A DNA stretch of 64,000 nucleotides from Herbinix sp. (GTDB lineage: Bacteria > Bacillota > Clostridia > Lachnospirales > Lachnospiraceae), in contig JAQZBN010000008.1 of assembly GCA_029238935.1 (NCBI GenBank), forward strand, positions 62,001-126,000, read 5' to 3'. Shown one piece after another: positions 33,974-44,574 of this stretch (position 1 is its first letter; each line of letters starts with the position of its first letter). The translations under genes and the position numbers were made by a program. The notes under the pieces are model-generated. The model did no database searches and had not been told where the DNA came from. It worked only from the letters and a program-made list of their open reading frames with translations.

Positions 33974-34140
33974 AAAAAACAGTCGGAATACATCTATTTT
34001 CTAATACTTCTAGTCCCTTATTTCTACCTTGTTTGGTTGGTATCTTTTAATAGGATCAACGTCTTGATCCATGAATTCGTATTACCTTCGTAATCAGGGA
34101 TAATGGAGGAATAGAAAAACGTTATATAAGCGAGGTAGTT

Positions 34141-34770
34141 ATGGAAAAAAGAAACACGAAGGAAGTTATATTACAAGAATCACTCAATTTATTTTCAATT
34201 CACGGATTTGAAGGAGTTTCCGTCAGAGATATCGCAAAAGCGGTTGGAATTAAGGAAAGCTCCTTATATAAACACTATCAGAATAAACAAGCTATCTTTG
34301 ATTCCATTATCAGCGAGATGATGATACGGTATGATAACCTCTCACATAATATGGGAATTCCGCAAGGAGAAAGCAGTGAAGCTGCAAAACAATATAATAA
34401 TATTTCAGAAGATGCTTTAATACAAATGAGCCAAGGATTGTTTCATTTCTTTTTAAAAGATGAGTACGCTTCCAAGTTTCGTAGGATGCTTACCATTGAA
34501 CAGTTTCGCAATCCGGCAGCTAGCCGTACCTATACACAGATTTTTATCGATGGTGCACTGGATTTCCAATGCAGCCTATTTGCAGAATTTATTACCCTTG
34601 GTACCTTTCTAGAGGGGGATCCCTACACCATGGCATTGCAATTTTACGCACCTATTTTTCTTTTACTCAACAAATACGATCATCACCCAGAGAAGGAAGA
34701 AGAAGCAATCGAGCATGTAACACAACATGTAAAGCAGTTTAATAAAATATATCATTCCAGAGGGAAATGA
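34141..34770 (+). CDS. TetR family transcriptional regulator
   Basis: A 209-residue repressor. The N-terminal helix-turn-helix is VSVRDIAKAVGIKESSLYKHYQNKQAIFDSII; the rest is a helical ligand or dimer domain. GAGGTAG precedes the ATG. No target gene lies next to it in the same direction: the next gene is convergent. The target and ligand are unknown. Confidence 0.92.
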   Translation: MEKRNTKEVILQESLNLFSIHGFEGVSVRDIAKAVGIKESSLYKHYQNKQAIFDSIISEMMIRYDNLSHNMGIPQGESSEAAKQYNNISEDALIQMSQGLFHFFLKDEYASKFRRMLTIEQFRNPAASRTYTQIFIDGALDFQCSLFAEFITLGTFLEGDPYTMALQFYAPIFLLLNKYDHHPEKEEEAIEHVTQHVKQFNKIYHSRGK

Positions 34771-34919
34771 TATGAAGGTTACAAGTATATATGGAGTTAC
34801 CCAAAAAAGGGGTTACCTTTGATCGTGTTAATCTGTTTTAAGATGAATTAAGTAAAAGAACTGCAGTGGTATATAAGACAATTCGGTTGTAATTTCATAA
34901 CGAGGTATTTATATGTTTT

Positions 34920-35360
34920 TTATGAGACCTTCCGAATAAAGTCAGCAATTTCTGTTTCACCCATAACTATAATTCCGTGTTCACGAAGCAGTTGCGCAGT
35001 TACACCATCACCTTCGATTATTTTTCCCGTAAAAGTTCCATCGTATATCTTACCAGTTCCGCAGGATGGGCTACGTTCCTTTAATATTGCATAATTACAT
35101 TTATAAAGTTTTGCAAGAAGTAGTACCTCCTCTGCTCCCTTATCAAAATATTTCGTAACATCCTCTCCTGTCTTGCTGACCACTTTTCCATTTAAGCACT
35201 CTGACGGTTCTCTCGGTGTCATTAATCCACCTAGTTGCTCGGGACAGACCGGAATTAAATGATGCTGATCAAGAAGGTTCTTCAGTTCTTCTACCATTTT
35301 TCCCTCCCCATTATAGCGGCAATGAACTCCAAGCAGGCATGCACTCACTAAAATATTCAT
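34920..35360 (-). CDS. DUF523 family protein
   Basis: A 146-residue DUF523 protein. It begins NILVSACLLGVHCRYNGEGK and holds the conserved cysteines of that family in SACLLG, VCPEQLGGL and ERSPSCGTGKIYDGTFTGKIIEGDG. The function of DUF523 is not known; the Cys pattern suggests a metal or thiol role. It lies 14 bases after the GNAT gene, so the two may be cotranscribed. Confidence 0.9.
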   Translation of the reverse strand: MNILVSACLLGVHCRYNGEGKMVEELKNLLDQHHLIPVCPEQLGGLMTPREPSECLNGKVVSKTGEDVTKYFDKGAEEVLLLAKLYKCNYAILKERSPSCGTGKIYDGTFTGKIIEGDGVTAQLLREHGIIVMGETEIADFIRKVS

Positions 35361-35374
35361 CTGTAATCCTCCTG

Positions 35375-35992
35375 TTAATAATTAATCTCATACAATCTAA
35401 ACCATACTAAATCAGGAATATTTAGCCCCAAATCCACTGTGTCTACGTAGGTAAAACCGCTCTTTTCATATAACGCAATGGCAGGGGAGTTTTTATAAAA
35501 CACATCCAGTCGAAGGGTCCTTACCTTCTGTTCCCTGCTATAATCCACAGCGAACTCCATGAGTTTTTTTCCGATCCCTAACTTCATAAATCTAGGATTA
35601 ACAGCCAGTGTATGTACTACAATCACCTCTTGCTCTTTTGCATCTACACCCCATCTTACGTTATTATAAGCATCTGGTTGATCCTGATTTAGTATTATGG
35701 TTCCTGCGATCTCGTTATTTCGTCTTATGACGAACAACGTTCCATTCTTTACACCTTCTTCGGCTGTTTCTCTGATTGGATAAATTCCTTTGATCCATCC
35801 CGGGTAGTTCGTGTTAGTGCTTAGGTAATCGTTGAGATCATCATACAGTTCTGCTAATGTATTGATATCCTCAACAGTACCCCGTTCTATTCGATCCTCC
35901 TGATTGTTGTTCTTATCTTTTACCAATGTTTGTTCCATGGTTATCGCTCGTTCCTTCCGGTAAATTCGTCTAGTAAAAAATTCTATCATCAC
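35375..35992 (-). CDS. GNAT family N-acetyltransferase
   Basis: A 205-residue acetyltransferase. The acetyl-CoA motif is VVHTLAVNPRFMKLGIGKKLMEFAVDYSREQ, and the C-terminal fold continues with LRLDVFYKNSPAIALYEKSGF. The substrate is unknown. The start is uncertain: the frame opens with GTG-ATG close after GGGAG at about 35990, while the ATG at 35938 gives an N-terminus more like relatives but has a ribosome site about 12 bases away. Followed by the DUF523 gene. Confidence 0.85.
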   Translation of the reverse strand: MMIEFFTRRIYRKERAITMEQTLVKDKNNNQEDRIERGTVEDINTLAELYDDLNDYLSTNTNYPGWIKGIYPIRETAEEGVKNGTLFVIRRNNEIAGTIILNQDQPDAYNNVRWGVDAKEQEVIVVHTLAVNPRFMKLGIGKKLMEFAVDYSREQKVRTLRLDVFYKNSPAIALYEKSGFTYVDTVDLGLNIPDLVWFRLYEINY

Positions 35993-36454
35993 TCCCTTTC
36001 TGAGGATAACGAATTTATATATTCACTTATTATCACATATTTTTCCAAATATGCAAGCATTTAATTTTAAAGGAGTCTAGAACTATTCCACACTCTATTC
36101 CACACCTGATAACATTGTTAAGATTCTAATTCGTCCAAGAACATTCTACTTACAGGCATTCTACTTACACAATTGATCAAGAGGTTCCTAAATCCATATG
36201 ATCATCTTAATTTTTGTATTTATTACTTCATCGAATACAATATGAGTTAAACGAAAAAAACGGTAACCCTTTTGTGGATTCAGTCCATTTCAGGTTTACC
36301 GATCTTTTCATCTTCTATTTATGTACTTAAATTTATAAATCCTTATCATTTTTCCAGACAGCTGTATAATTGTATGAGCATCGATCCTAATGTGAACTGT
36401 ATGAATTCCCACCAAGCATGAAACTCCATTCTTCTTTTCCATTATCCTAGAATT
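35993..36454. other. Intergenic stretch, only a terminator seen
   Basis: This stretch of about 460 bases holds the terminator at 36253-36300. I see no ORF with a ribosome site, no RNA fold I recognise and no other repeat. Confidence 0.5.
36253..36300 (-). terminator. Terminator after the first sugar-binding lipoprotein gene
   Basis: Imperfect arms CGGTAACCCT/AGGTTTACCG around a 21-base loop, with seven T on the minus strand. It is about 155 bases past the stop codon. Confidence 0.7.
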
Positions 36455-38041
36455 TTAGTTAGCAGAATTAAAACGGTCCAACGCATTCTGTGTAATCTCG
36501 ACAGCTCTTACTAAACCCATATCCTTCATTTGTTTTATATAACTATCCCATTCCTCATTAATATTACTTACCCCAGTTATAAATTTAATTGTCATATCAT
36601 TCATATAATTATTAACATCCGATACAATTTTGCTGCGTTCCTTTGATTCATCACTGTTATAGGACAGAAATGCTGGCAGAATGTATGCATCATCTCCCAC
36701 GCTCCAGACATCATAGGCAGCTAAATCCTCAACAGGAACTGCATCCAGTTCTCGTGTCCAGTCGTATAACCCACCTAATCTGGCAGGCGGGAGAAGATAT
36801 AACGCCTGCGCTTGCCCCATACTATAGGTTTTGTTCTTTGATATCTTATCGGTAACTCTTGGTTTCCCTTCCGGATTATAAGTAAAGGTGTCATCTTTCC
36901 TCCCATAGTTTGCAAGAAGAGACCCTTCCTCCGTATATAGATAATCCAATAACTTCATTGCAATTTCCGGATACTCACAATCGGCCGAGATTGTAACTGG
37001 TTGTCCGATACTACAATCTTCTCTTCTAATATGTAACTTATCACCTTTCTTTTTTACCGGTGAAGCTACCGGTATTACATTCATATTCGTAGCAGAACCT
37101 TCATATTGGGACATCATGATATACATCGCATTCCACGCTCCGGTCTGATCATTTTCTACCATCGATCGATCAACCTGCCATTCTCCGTTTATCATAAAAT
37201 TAGGATCGATTAAGCCTTTTTCATACCAGCTATTTAACAATGTTAAATATTCCTTCCAACCTTCCTGGACAGGACCATATATCACTTTACCATCTACCTG
37301 CATAAAATCTTCATAAACTCCAAATCCGGCACTCAACCCGTGGGAATATTCCATAAAACCGTCTGCCCCTAGGGAGAGAGGTGAATATGCACCTTTTTCT
37401 GTCTTAAAAAGAGTCAACATCTTCTCCCAATCATCATAGGTAACCGGAATCTCAAGACCAAGATCATCAAGCCAATCCTTTCTCACCTGCATTCCCATCC
37501 ACGGACCTTGTTCTTTTGTATATAAGCTATAGCAGGCAACAACCCTGTCAGCACCGGTAGTAGTACAGTTTTTTGTGTAAGAATCTCTGTTACGTGCAGC
37601 ATTATAATTTTTTAGGAATGTATTCAAGTAAGGTGTTAAGTTAAGATAAAAGCCGTCATCAACTGCAGCATCTAAACCATCGGGGTAAGCATATCCGTAG
37701 TGAGATATGATATTTGTAAAATTATCCGAAGCAATCATGGAGTAGTAAGCGTCGTATTCCGCTCCAATTTCCGGGATGACAAATTCCAAATGAACTCCTG
37801 ATCTCTTTTCTAATTCCTGAAAAAACTCATTCTCATTATAATCATCAATGATGCCCTCCAGATTACTATCGAGTCCTGCAAATACGGTTAGAGTAATTGG
37901 TTCCTCGGTGAATGGGAGTAAATCTGAATTGATCAATTGCTGATCATCTATTATTTTATCTTTCGTTGTGCATCCACAAAGAAATGTAGCAGACATTACG
38001 ATCACGGTTAATATGATTAAGACCTGATTTCTTTTTTTCAT
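36455..38041 (-). CDS. Extracellular sugar-binding lipoprotein (LplA type)
   Basis: A 528-residue solute-binding protein of an ABC importer, anchored by a lipid. The signal peptide ends in the lipobox FLCGC. The mature part is of the large LplA-like class of Lachnospiraceae: LTVFAGLDSN, YGYAYPDGLDAAVDDGFYLNLTPYL and a domain-closing region rich in Trp/Tyr. The frame starts at 38086, but GGAGG lies five bases before the ATG at 38039-38041, which also puts the signal peptide at the N-terminus. It lies downstream of a membrane-bound AraC regulator, which is the usual pairing. No permease adjoins it; those at 46-49 kb have their own binding protein. Confidence 0.85.
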   Translation of the reverse strand: MKKRNQVLIILTVIVMSATFLCGCTTKDKIIDDQQLINSDLLPFTEEPITLTVFAGLDSNLEGIIDDYNENEFFQELEKRSGVHLEFVIPEIGAEYDAYYSMIASDNFTNIISHYGYAYPDGLDAAVDDGFYLNLTPYLNTFLKNYNAARNRDSYTKNCTTTGADRVVACYSLYTKEQGPWMGMQVRKDWLDDLGLEIPVTYDDWEKMLTLFKTEKGAYSPLSLGADGFMEYSHGLSAGFGVYEDFMQVDGKVIYGPVQEGWKEYLTLLNSWYEKGLIDPNFMINGEWQVDRSMVENDQTGAWNAMYIMMSQYEGSATNMNVIPVASPVKKKGDKLHIRREDCSIGQPVTISADCEYPEIAMKLLDYLYTEEGSLLANYGRKDDTFTYNPEGKPRVTDKISKNKTYSMGQAQALYLLPPARLGGLYDWTRELDAVPVEDLAAYDVWSVGDDAYILPAFLSYNSDESKERSKIVSDVNNYMNDMTIKFITGVSNINEEWDSYIKQMKDMGLVRAVEITQNALDRFNSAN

Positions 38042-38219
38042 TGTTTCCTCCATTCGTATCACAGATATGATAACAATTACCTTCAATCATACTCATTTTT
38101 GGAACATGATTTTTTATCTCTCAGACACTCCTATTATAATTAGATTTTTTTATGAATGAATAGGGGCAATCTTTGTTTTCTGGTATTAAATTTATACATC
38201 TTTATTCTCGATATGTGCG

Positions 38220-38246
38220 AATAGGAAGCAATTTTTGCTTCCTATT
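38220..38246. terminator. Hairpin after the membrane AraC regulator gene
   Basis: Perfect 12-base arms (AATAGGAAGCAA/TTGCTTCCTATT) with a 3-base centre. There is no T-run on the minus strand, so terminator function is uncertain. Confidence 0.45.
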
Positions 38247-38266
38247 CCTTGTGCCCTACTATTTTG

Positions 38267-40600
38267 TTATGCCAGTTTAATTATTTCATTTTCACAGTTA
38301 CTTTTAAATTGTCCTGGAGTAATCCCTTCGTATTTCTTAAAGATTCGGATCAGTGATTTCGAATCCAGATACCCGATTGATTCAGCAACCTCTCTCACAC
38401 TCTCACCTAAAATAAGGCGTTTTTTGCATTCCTCTACTCTCTTCATATGAATCAAATCTGTTATCCCATATCCTGTATAGCTCTTAAATGTTCTTCCCAC
38501 ATAAGATAGGTTCATATTTAATTTGTCCGCCAGAATTGAAACGTTAAGATTAGGATCATCATAATTGTCATCTACAAAATGAATGATTTCCTGTATCCAC
38601 TTCGGATGTTCATTCGTTACGCATTCCTTAAAATGATCGATGATATCTTTAAAAATACCATTCAGGATATTTCGGATTGAATCAATGGAATTTGCTTTCA
38701 GCATGCGTTGCATTAAATTTAATTGTTTTAAAAACTCTACATCACTTCTTCCAAGTGTATCACTTAGACAGTTATATACCGTATTAATCAGTCCATACAT
38801 TCTGCATTGATTCATATCCATAAACTGAACTTCCTTCACAAAAGTTTCATCTAAAATCTGATTCAATAAATCAACAGCCTTTTCGTATTCTTTCGCATTC
38901 ACCAGATTATATAGCTTTTTCTGCTTCTCATTTAACATACTATCGGAGTTATTTAACGTATCATGATGTGTATTTGTTTCCTCATAGAAAGCAAAAGTCT
39001 CGAAGTCCTTACCCCAGAAAGATTGGAAGGATAGTACTTGGGTAGACTCATTATATGCTTTTGGTAAATCCTCTGCACCTTTATGGACTCTACTTGCACC
39101 TATATTTACCTTCAAATTGAGCAGTTTTTTATAAATACTGAGGCATTTACGGATGTCATAAGCCAAGGTTTCATTCTTTGTCATATCATCATTTACATTG
39201 ATTATACATAAATGCATTCCATCAATATCACAGAAAAATCCCGGATATTTTGATAAAATAGTCTCTTCAAAAATATTTTTGAACACAAACTTTAACAGTT
39301 GGAAGGTTTTTTCTTTATCCGAATCATTAATACCGATAAACAGGTTGCAATCCGAGATATCCATATATGAAATAACCATAGTGATATAGGATTTATTTAA
39401 CGTTACCTTCGAATTTGTTGAAATAAGATCTTCCAATACAGTTAAATCGTAATTCCATCCCTTAATAAAGCTTGAAATCACCTGATTATACAACGCATCC
39501 TTTGCCTGATACCAAGAATTACTTAAGGATTGATTTTCTTTGTAGAGGTTATCGATATAGGATTCCATGTTTTCAAAATTAAGATAATCTTTTGCTGCTT
39601 TTTTATTCTTTCTTAGTAAAGCAATTAACTTTGATATCGGCTTATAATTTTTAATAGAATAATATCTAGCCAATAAAACAGACAAGGCCACCATTACAAT
39701 TAATTGTAAAATCAACACCTGCTTCAGGTTATTAAAGTCTTTGAAATAATATCTTTGTGGTATTGTTATACAATACTTAAAATCGTAATATCTGGAGTTA
39801 ATAAAGGAATTTACATGCTTTACCTTACCGCTGCCGGTAAATATCAGTTGATTCTCATTGACATAGTCCTCATAAGATATCTCATCATTGGAGACAACTG
39901 TTTCATCTCCCTCGAGAATTTGGTTGTTAGAATTTATCCAATAGATCTGTCCTTCATTGATCGTAGCAATATTCCCTGCAATATTCTTCCACGGAACCAC
40001 TGTTACGATGGTTGCCAGTTTATCCTTATAATTATAGCTATATACATTCTGCAAAAATAAAATCGTTTTATATCCCTGATCATTCTGTATGATTTTGTAA
40101 CCTTGGTATTGCGGAATATTTACCGCTTCCAGTAACTGATCCTTCGTAAGTTGGTAGGTATCTGCAAATATGTAATTAATCTCGGAAGAATATAGCTTCG
40201 TATTGGATACGATATTATCATTCCCATAAAAGTAAACGAATATCTCACTACAAAAATTAATACTGTTTTTCACCGTATTAATATCATCCTTTAGCTTCCA
40301 TACTTCAAGCAAATCCTTTTTTGAAAAGTTTTTTCGGTTCATTAAAGAATTAATTTTATCGTTTTCAGATAATAATTGACTCGTCTTTATAACTGTTTCA
40401 AGGTTATCATCAAAATTGTTCTTCAACTGAGAAAGCATGTAGGACTGCGATTCCCGTATATCTTTCATTACAACCTGCCCATAATTAACAAAGACAAATA
40501 AGGAAATTACAATAGGTAGAATGCCTATTACCAGATATGAGATTAAGTAAGAATAGTACACCTTATCTTTTGTTTTGAAATTGAATAATTTCTTAATCAT
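38267..40600 (-). CDS. Membrane-bound AraC family regulator (YesS/YtcQ-like)
   Basis: A 777-residue regulator. A helix at about 19-40 and another near 300 flank an extracytoplasmic sensor domain. The C-terminal 100 residues are a double helix-turn-helix of AraC type: NVSILADKLNMNLSYVGRTFKSYTGYGITDLIHMKRVEECKKRLI and VREVAESIGYLDSKSLIRIFKKYEGITPGQF. Such proteins sense sugars or sugar-bound binding proteins outside the cell and switch on neighbouring ABC importers, here probably the binding protein at 36455-38041. The promoter region carries a perfect LacI-type palindrome (40670-40687), so it may itself be repressed by the LacI protein encoded upstream. Confidence 0.92.
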   Translation of the reverse strand: MIKKLFNFKTKDKVYYSYLISYLVIGILPIVISLFVFVNYGQVVMKDIRESQSYMLSQLKNNFDDNLETVIKTSQLLSENDKINSLMNRKNFSKKDLLEVWKLKDDINTVKNSINFCSEIFVYFYGNDNIVSNTKLYSSEINYIFADTYQLTKDQLLEAVNIPQYQGYKIIQNDQGYKTILFLQNVYSYNYKDKLATIVTVVPWKNIAGNIATINEGQIYWINSNNQILEGDETVVSNDEISYEDYVNENQLIFTGSGKVKHVNSFINSRYYDFKYCITIPQRYYFKDFNNLKQVLILQLIVMVALSVLLARYYSIKNYKPISKLIALLRKNKKAAKDYLNFENMESYIDNLYKENQSLSNSWYQAKDALYNQVISSFIKGWNYDLTVLEDLISTNSKVTLNKSYITMVISYMDISDCNLFIGINDSDKEKTFQLLKFVFKNIFEETILSKYPGFFCDIDGMHLCIINVNDDMTKNETLAYDIRKCLSIYKKLLNLKVNIGASRVHKGAEDLPKAYNESTQVLSFQSFWGKDFETFAFYEETNTHHDTLNNSDSMLNEKQKKLYNLVNAKEYEKAVDLLNQILDETFVKEVQFMDMNQCRMYGLINTVYNCLSDTLGRSDVEFLKQLNLMQRMLKANSIDSIRNILNGIFKDIIDHFKECVTNEHPKWIQEIIHFVDDNYDDPNLNVSILADKLNMNLSYVGRTFKSYTGYGITDLIHMKRVEECKKRLILGESVREVAESIGYLDSKSLIRIFKKYEGITPGQFKSNCENEIIKLA

Positions 40601-40669
40601 ATTCTCCCTCCGTTATCAGATTTCTATTTTGTTAATCCCAGTAATACCTTGTCAGTTTGCATTATGTCA

Positions 40670-40687
40670 TATAGAAACGTTTCTATA
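40670..40687. promoter_or_regulatory. LacI-type operator before the AraC gene
   Basis: Perfect 18-base palindrome TATAGAAACGTTTCTATA with the central CG typical of LacI/GalR sites. It lies between possible -35 (TTTATA) and -10 (CATAAT) elements of the downstream minus-strand gene. Confidence 0.75.
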
Positions 40688-40714
40688 AATTATGTGTTGT
40701 TTCACATAATTTAT
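40685..40714. promoter_or_regulatory. 12-bp inverted repeat next to the LacI operator
   Basis: Perfect arms ATAAATTATGTG/CACATAATTTAT with a 6-base centre, overlapping the end of the operator. No T-run follows on the minus strand, so I favour a protein-binding site over a terminator. Confidence 0.45.
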
Positions 40715-40751
40715 TAATCGCAGGTGTCTTACCAGTCCCTCTCCTTCGTAA

Positions 40752-41756
40752 TCATATTGCTTTTACCTTCGCCGAATCTCTGTAGATGATCTCTCCCGTC
40801 AGTTGTTCTGTCACACCCATACTTTCCTTATCAATCATATCCATGAGAATTTCAACAGCCCGAATTCCTTGTCTTGCGATGGGATTTCTCACTGTTGTCA
40901 AAGAAGGAGTAAAATACTGTGCTACTTCAATATCATCAAATCCTACTACGCTTATATCCTCTGGGACACGATATCCTAATCTGTTAAAAGCCTTAATACA
41001 ACCGATTGCACTATCATCATTGGCAGCGATGATTGCATCCGGAATCGGTATATTTCCTAATCGGAATTTCGAAATGATTTCGTTATAAGCATAACTTTCT
41101 TCAAACATTCCATGAAAGAAATAATCATTCGTTACCTTAGTACCAATTTCCTTCATAGCAGCCAGATAACCGTCTTTTCTTCCTAAATTATCATAGGTAA
41201 ATTCTTCACCCTCTATATAATAGATGCGCTTATGCCCTAAATTAATTAAATACTTCGTGATATCATAGCCTGATTTATAAGAATCAAATACTACACTGGA
41301 TATGTTCTCACTCTTGACTTCACGATCTAAAAAAACTGTTTTTATCTGATGCTGAATAATAAGTTCAATTTCATGCTCCCTAACACGTTCACTATCAAAA
41401 ATAACAATCCCATCGAAATTCTTGCTGATGATATTACTCAGTAGGACCCGTTTATCCCTGCTTATAATAACATTTAGCCCATATCCTCTTCGCCTGCATT
41501 CTTTAAACATGGAATCAACTAAGATATAGAAATAATGACCGCTGACACTGGAAGAGAAAAATCCAATCGTCATACTCTTTCTTGCTTTCAAAAGTTTTCC
41601 ACTCATGTTCGGAACATATTTGATTCGCTCTGCAACGGATACAATCTTACTTCTGGTATCCTCGCTGACCAAAGGAGAATTGTTGAGTGCGTTGGAAACT
41701 GTCGAAATTGATACTCCTGCTTCCTTTGCAACATCTTTTATTGTAGCTTTTTTCAT
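40752..41756 (-). CDS. LacI family transcriptional repressor
   Basis: A 334-residue repressor. The N-terminal helix-turn-helix and hinge (ATIKDVAKEAGVSISTVSNALNNSPLVSEDTRSKI) are typical, followed by a periplasmic-binding-protein-like sugar domain (SMTIGFFSSSVSGHYF, PDAIIAANDDSAIGCIKAFNRLGY, PEDISVVGFDD). A palindrome at its own promoter and another before the AraC gene share the core AAACGTTT, which suggests self-control and control of the next operon. The effector sugar is unknown. Confidence 0.93.
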   Translation of the reverse strand: MKKATIKDVAKEAGVSISTVSNALNNSPLVSEDTRSKIVSVAERIKYVPNMSGKLLKARKSMTIGFFSSSVSGHYFYILVDSMFKECRRRGYGLNVIISRDKRVLLSNIISKNFDGIVIFDSERVREHEIELIIQHQIKTVFLDREVKSENISSVVFDSYKSGYDITKYLINLGHKRIYYIEGEEFTYDNLGRKDGYLAAMKEIGTKVTNDYFFHGMFEESYAYNEIISKFRLGNIPIPDAIIAANDDSAIGCIKAFNRLGYRVPEDISVVGFDDIEVAQYFTPSLTTVRNPIARQGIRAVEILMDMIDKESMGVTEQLTGEIIYRDSAKVKAI

Positions 41757-41774
41757 AAAATCTACTCACCTTAT

Positions 41775-41790
41775 ATAAAAACGTTTTTAT
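41775..41790. promoter_or_regulatory. LacI-type operator at the lacI-like gene start
   Basis: Perfect 16-base palindrome ATAAAAACGTTTTTAT just downstream of the -10 element, where a bound repressor would block transcription. Confidence 0.7.
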
Positions 41791-41792
41791 TT

Positions 41793-41821
41793 ATTATAAC
41801 ATATTCACAATAAAAACTCAA
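41793..41821 (-). promoter_or_regulatory. Promoter of the LacI-family gene
   Basis: Minus-strand TTGAGT (41816-41821) and TATAAT (41793-41798), spacer exactly 17. Confidence 0.7.
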
Positions 41822-42065
41822 GTATGGATATTAATCATATATAATATTCACAAATTGCTTTTCATCTTGTTATTCATATTACATAATAAAACGTCTTAGA
41901 CCTTTCCTCAAATTGATCTTCTTATTGTTTTCGTACTTTTATCGGGAACGTTATCTATACTTTCCAAACTCCTCATAACCATATCATTCCAGACCGAATA
42001 ATGTATTAGTAAATCCATAGTATCGAATGGATTGGTAATTTGGTATTATTCAAAATTATCCATTG
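41822..42065. other. Intergenic remainder, nothing recognised
   Basis: Between the LacI promoter and the chemoreceptor terminator I see AT-rich sequence with no ORF bearing a ribosome site and no clear repeat. Confidence 0.4.
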
Positions 42066-42095
42066 AAAAGCTGCTACTGGCTAACCAGTAGCAGC
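42066..42095 (-). terminator. Terminator after the chemoreceptor gene
   Basis: Perfect 11-base arms GCTGCTACTGG/CCAGTAGCAGC with a 4-base loop; a short TTTTC tract follows on the minus strand. It is about 90 bases past the stop. Confidence 0.75.
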
Positions 42096-42186
42096 CCTTG
42101 ATACATCATAATTTATAAACATCTTTTAAATTACTTCTTCATTTTATTAAGGTTATATATCTATAATATTAATCTGTAGATATGAA

Positions 42187-44361
42187 TTATCCCTCAATTT
42201 TAAACATATTGATGGAGAAATCCAGGTTCTTAGCATCTTCATTTAGTTGTAACACTACATCGTTTAAACAGCGAACTTCTTTTAACTGTTCTTCTACCGT
42301 TGCTCCGAGTTCACCGGCCGCAGCGGCTGTCTCTTCCGAAGCTGCTGATATATTTTCTATCGAATTTAATGTATCATCCTTTGCCTGCTCAATTTCTTTG
42401 ATGTCTTTTGAAATATAATTTAAATTGTTGATCAGTTTTTCTACATAGAGATTAATCTCTGCAAATACGTTGATCGTGTTATTCAGAGCTTCCTCCTGGG
42501 TTATTACCAAGGCATCTGCTTCTTTTGCTGCATTTACTGTTTTCATCGTCTGGGAAACAATGCTATGAACAACCTGTTCAATCTCCTTTGATGAAGTCAA
42601 CGATTTATCTGCAAATTTCTGAATTTCACTGGCAACAACACGAAACCCTCTGCCTGCCTGACCAGCTCTTGCTGCCTCAATCGCAGCATTTAAGGATAAT
42701 AGTTTGGCTTGCTCTGCTATATCATTCATCGTCTCTATAATCTTAGTAATTGCAATTGTTTTAGATTCCATTTGCTCAATATCCATGATTACAGTTCTTG
42801 ATACTTTTGAGGTAATCTTAACCTTATTTCCTAAATTGTCTACAATGCTAATACCATTTCCAATTACTTCTTTTGTTTTTGAAGCAATTTGTTCTATATT
42901 ATCCGAATTTCGATATACTTCACTAATTTTATCCGCAAGTTTCATCATCAGATGCAAGCAACTCTCAGCATCTCCAGCTTGTTGTGTTACTCCTTGTTCT
43001 ATATCTTCTACTGCACTCGATATATTCTTCGTAACTTCCATGAGGACGGTGGAAGTATCCGCTACCGTAACCGATGATTTTGATACTGTCTCACTGACAC
43101 TGATAATCTTCTTGATTAAGTTAAGGAAACTACCAACCATTTCATTGATACTTTTACCAAGAATATGAAATTCGTCTTTTCTTTTCACCATTAAAGTATT
43201 CGTAAGATCTCCCGCAGCTGTTTTCTGTAACATCACGATAATCTTATTTATCATACTGCTTATCCCTGATGCGATTATAGTACCTAGAACAATTGCAATT
43301 ACACAAGCGATAAATACTATGATGAACGTAATATTTTTCATGTTATCTGCCTGCTTCACAATATAACCTTTCGGAATAAAAGCACATAAGACGCTGTTAC
43401 TGATGTTCTCTTTTGCATATACAAATAAATATTTTGCTTCATTGTATTCGATATATTCATAACCTTCCTTATCCTTCTTCTCACGAATCGTATTGATGTA
43501 ATAATCTTGTTCCGTGATTTTAAAGTCTTCGGCTATTTCCCCATGGATCACTTCTCTGCCATCCGCTGTAACAAATGCAATGATACTGCCCTCCGGCAAA
43601 CCGCTGCTGCTTATGGCATCTTTCACAAAATCCATTGAAAAATCAAGTACAATATAACCTACGGGTTTATTTGATATATTATATAATTGCTTTATATAGC
43701 TGATTGCATATTTATCATCTGTCTTATTTGTCTGGTTATCGATGTAGGGGTGACTTCCTATCCAACGACTGGTCATTGTTTCATCTGTGAATAAAGACCC
43801 TTCCCCATCTGCAACAAATTTATTATAAAACTCTGTATTTAACGACCCATTTCCTGAAAGTCCATTCCCATAATTACTAAACATATAGATATTTTCTATA
43901 TAGTCCTCTAGGAGCACATTAGAGTTTACCAATTCTTGAATTTCTCTAAAACGTGATAACTCTTCTACTTCGTCCTTCTGATAAAAACCTGAATAATACT
44001 TTTTCAATGTATTATCCGAATTAAGCAGATTTGCTTTCGCTTCTACCATATTCAGTCCAAAGCTCATATACTTGACCATATTGGACAGATTGGATATGGT
44101 AGATTTCTCATAATTTCCGATTAACCCTTCTGATGATTTTGAATAAGAGATGATTCCCAATATTATAATAAATGATACCGGAACTAAGAATGCCAGAATT
44201 AACTTGGATCTGATTGTATGAAGATTTCGTACAGTTCTATTGAATTTTAATTCATTGGGTGGAGCGTCTTGGTTCTTGCTATTGTATTGATGATAATCAC
44301 TATTGTCTTTCTCTTTCATCTTTTTGTTCTTCTTATATTTTTCATCCATTTTTATTTTCAT
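42187..44361 (-). CDS. Methyl-accepting chemotaxis protein
   Basis: A 724-residue chemoreceptor. A long charged N-terminal stretch (about 50 residues) precedes the first helix (about 54-73). An extracellular Cache-like sensor follows, then a second helix near 345-370, a HAMP domain ([30 protein letters not shown]) and the cytoplasmic signalling hairpin with the conserved tip [46 protein letters not shown] precedes the ATG. It lies between the LacI gene and a sugar importer, so it may sense the same sugar. No other chemotaxis gene is in the window. Confidence 0.94.
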   Translation of the reverse strand: MKIKMDEKYKKNKKMKEKDNSDYHQYNSKNQDAPPNELKFNRTVRNLHTIRSKLILAFLVPVSFIIILGIISYSKSSEGLIGNYEKSTISNLSNMVKYMSFGLNMVEAKANLLNSDNTLKKYYSGFYQKDEVEELSRFREIQELVNSNVLLEDYIENIYMFSNYGNGLSGNGSLNTEFYNKFVADGEGSLFTDETMTSRWIGSHPYIDNQTNKTDDKYAISYIKQLYNISNKPVGYIVLDFSMDFVKDAISSSGLPEGSIIAFVTADGREVIHGEIAEDFKITEQDYYINTIREKKDKEGYEYIEYNEAKYLFVYAKENISNSVLCAFIPKGYIVKQADNMKNITFIIVFIACVIAIVLGTIIASGISSMINKIIVMLQKTAAGDLTNTLMVKRKDEFHILGKSINEMVGSFLNLIKKIISVSETVSKSSVTVADTSTVLMEVTKNISSAVEDIEQGVTQQAGDAESCLHLMMKLADKISEVYRNSDNIEQIASKTKEVIGNGISIVDNLGNKVKITSKVSRTVIMDIEQMESKTIAITKIIETMNDIAEQAKLLSLNAAIEAARAGQAGRGFRVVASEIQKFADKSLTSSKEIEQVVHSIVSQTMKTVNAAKEADALVITQEEALNNTINVFAEINLYVEKLINNLNYISKDIKEIEQAKDDTLNSIENISAASEETAAAAGELGATVEEQLKEVRCLNDVVLQLNEDAKNLDFSINMFKIEG

Positions 44362-44574
44362 ATAAGCTCCTTCGCTATTATCAAGCTATCTACCAATTGA
44401 TATTTGATTCAATTGTTAATAACATACGGAAAACACACAAGATGAGTTAGCATGCTAATTCACTTGTCATGAATTAAACTAAAGTATATGAAATTTGTGA
44501 AACCTCGGTACATTAACGGTCCATCTTTAGTGATTGTTGAGCTCTGAAAGAAATAGCTGCTGCAAAATATTGGG

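Noticed and set aside
40670..40687. CcpA cre site
   Set aside because: The perfect AGAAACGTTTCT palindrome lacks the flanking TG/CA of cre, and a LacI gene with a like site lies next to it; CcpA binding is not fully excluded.
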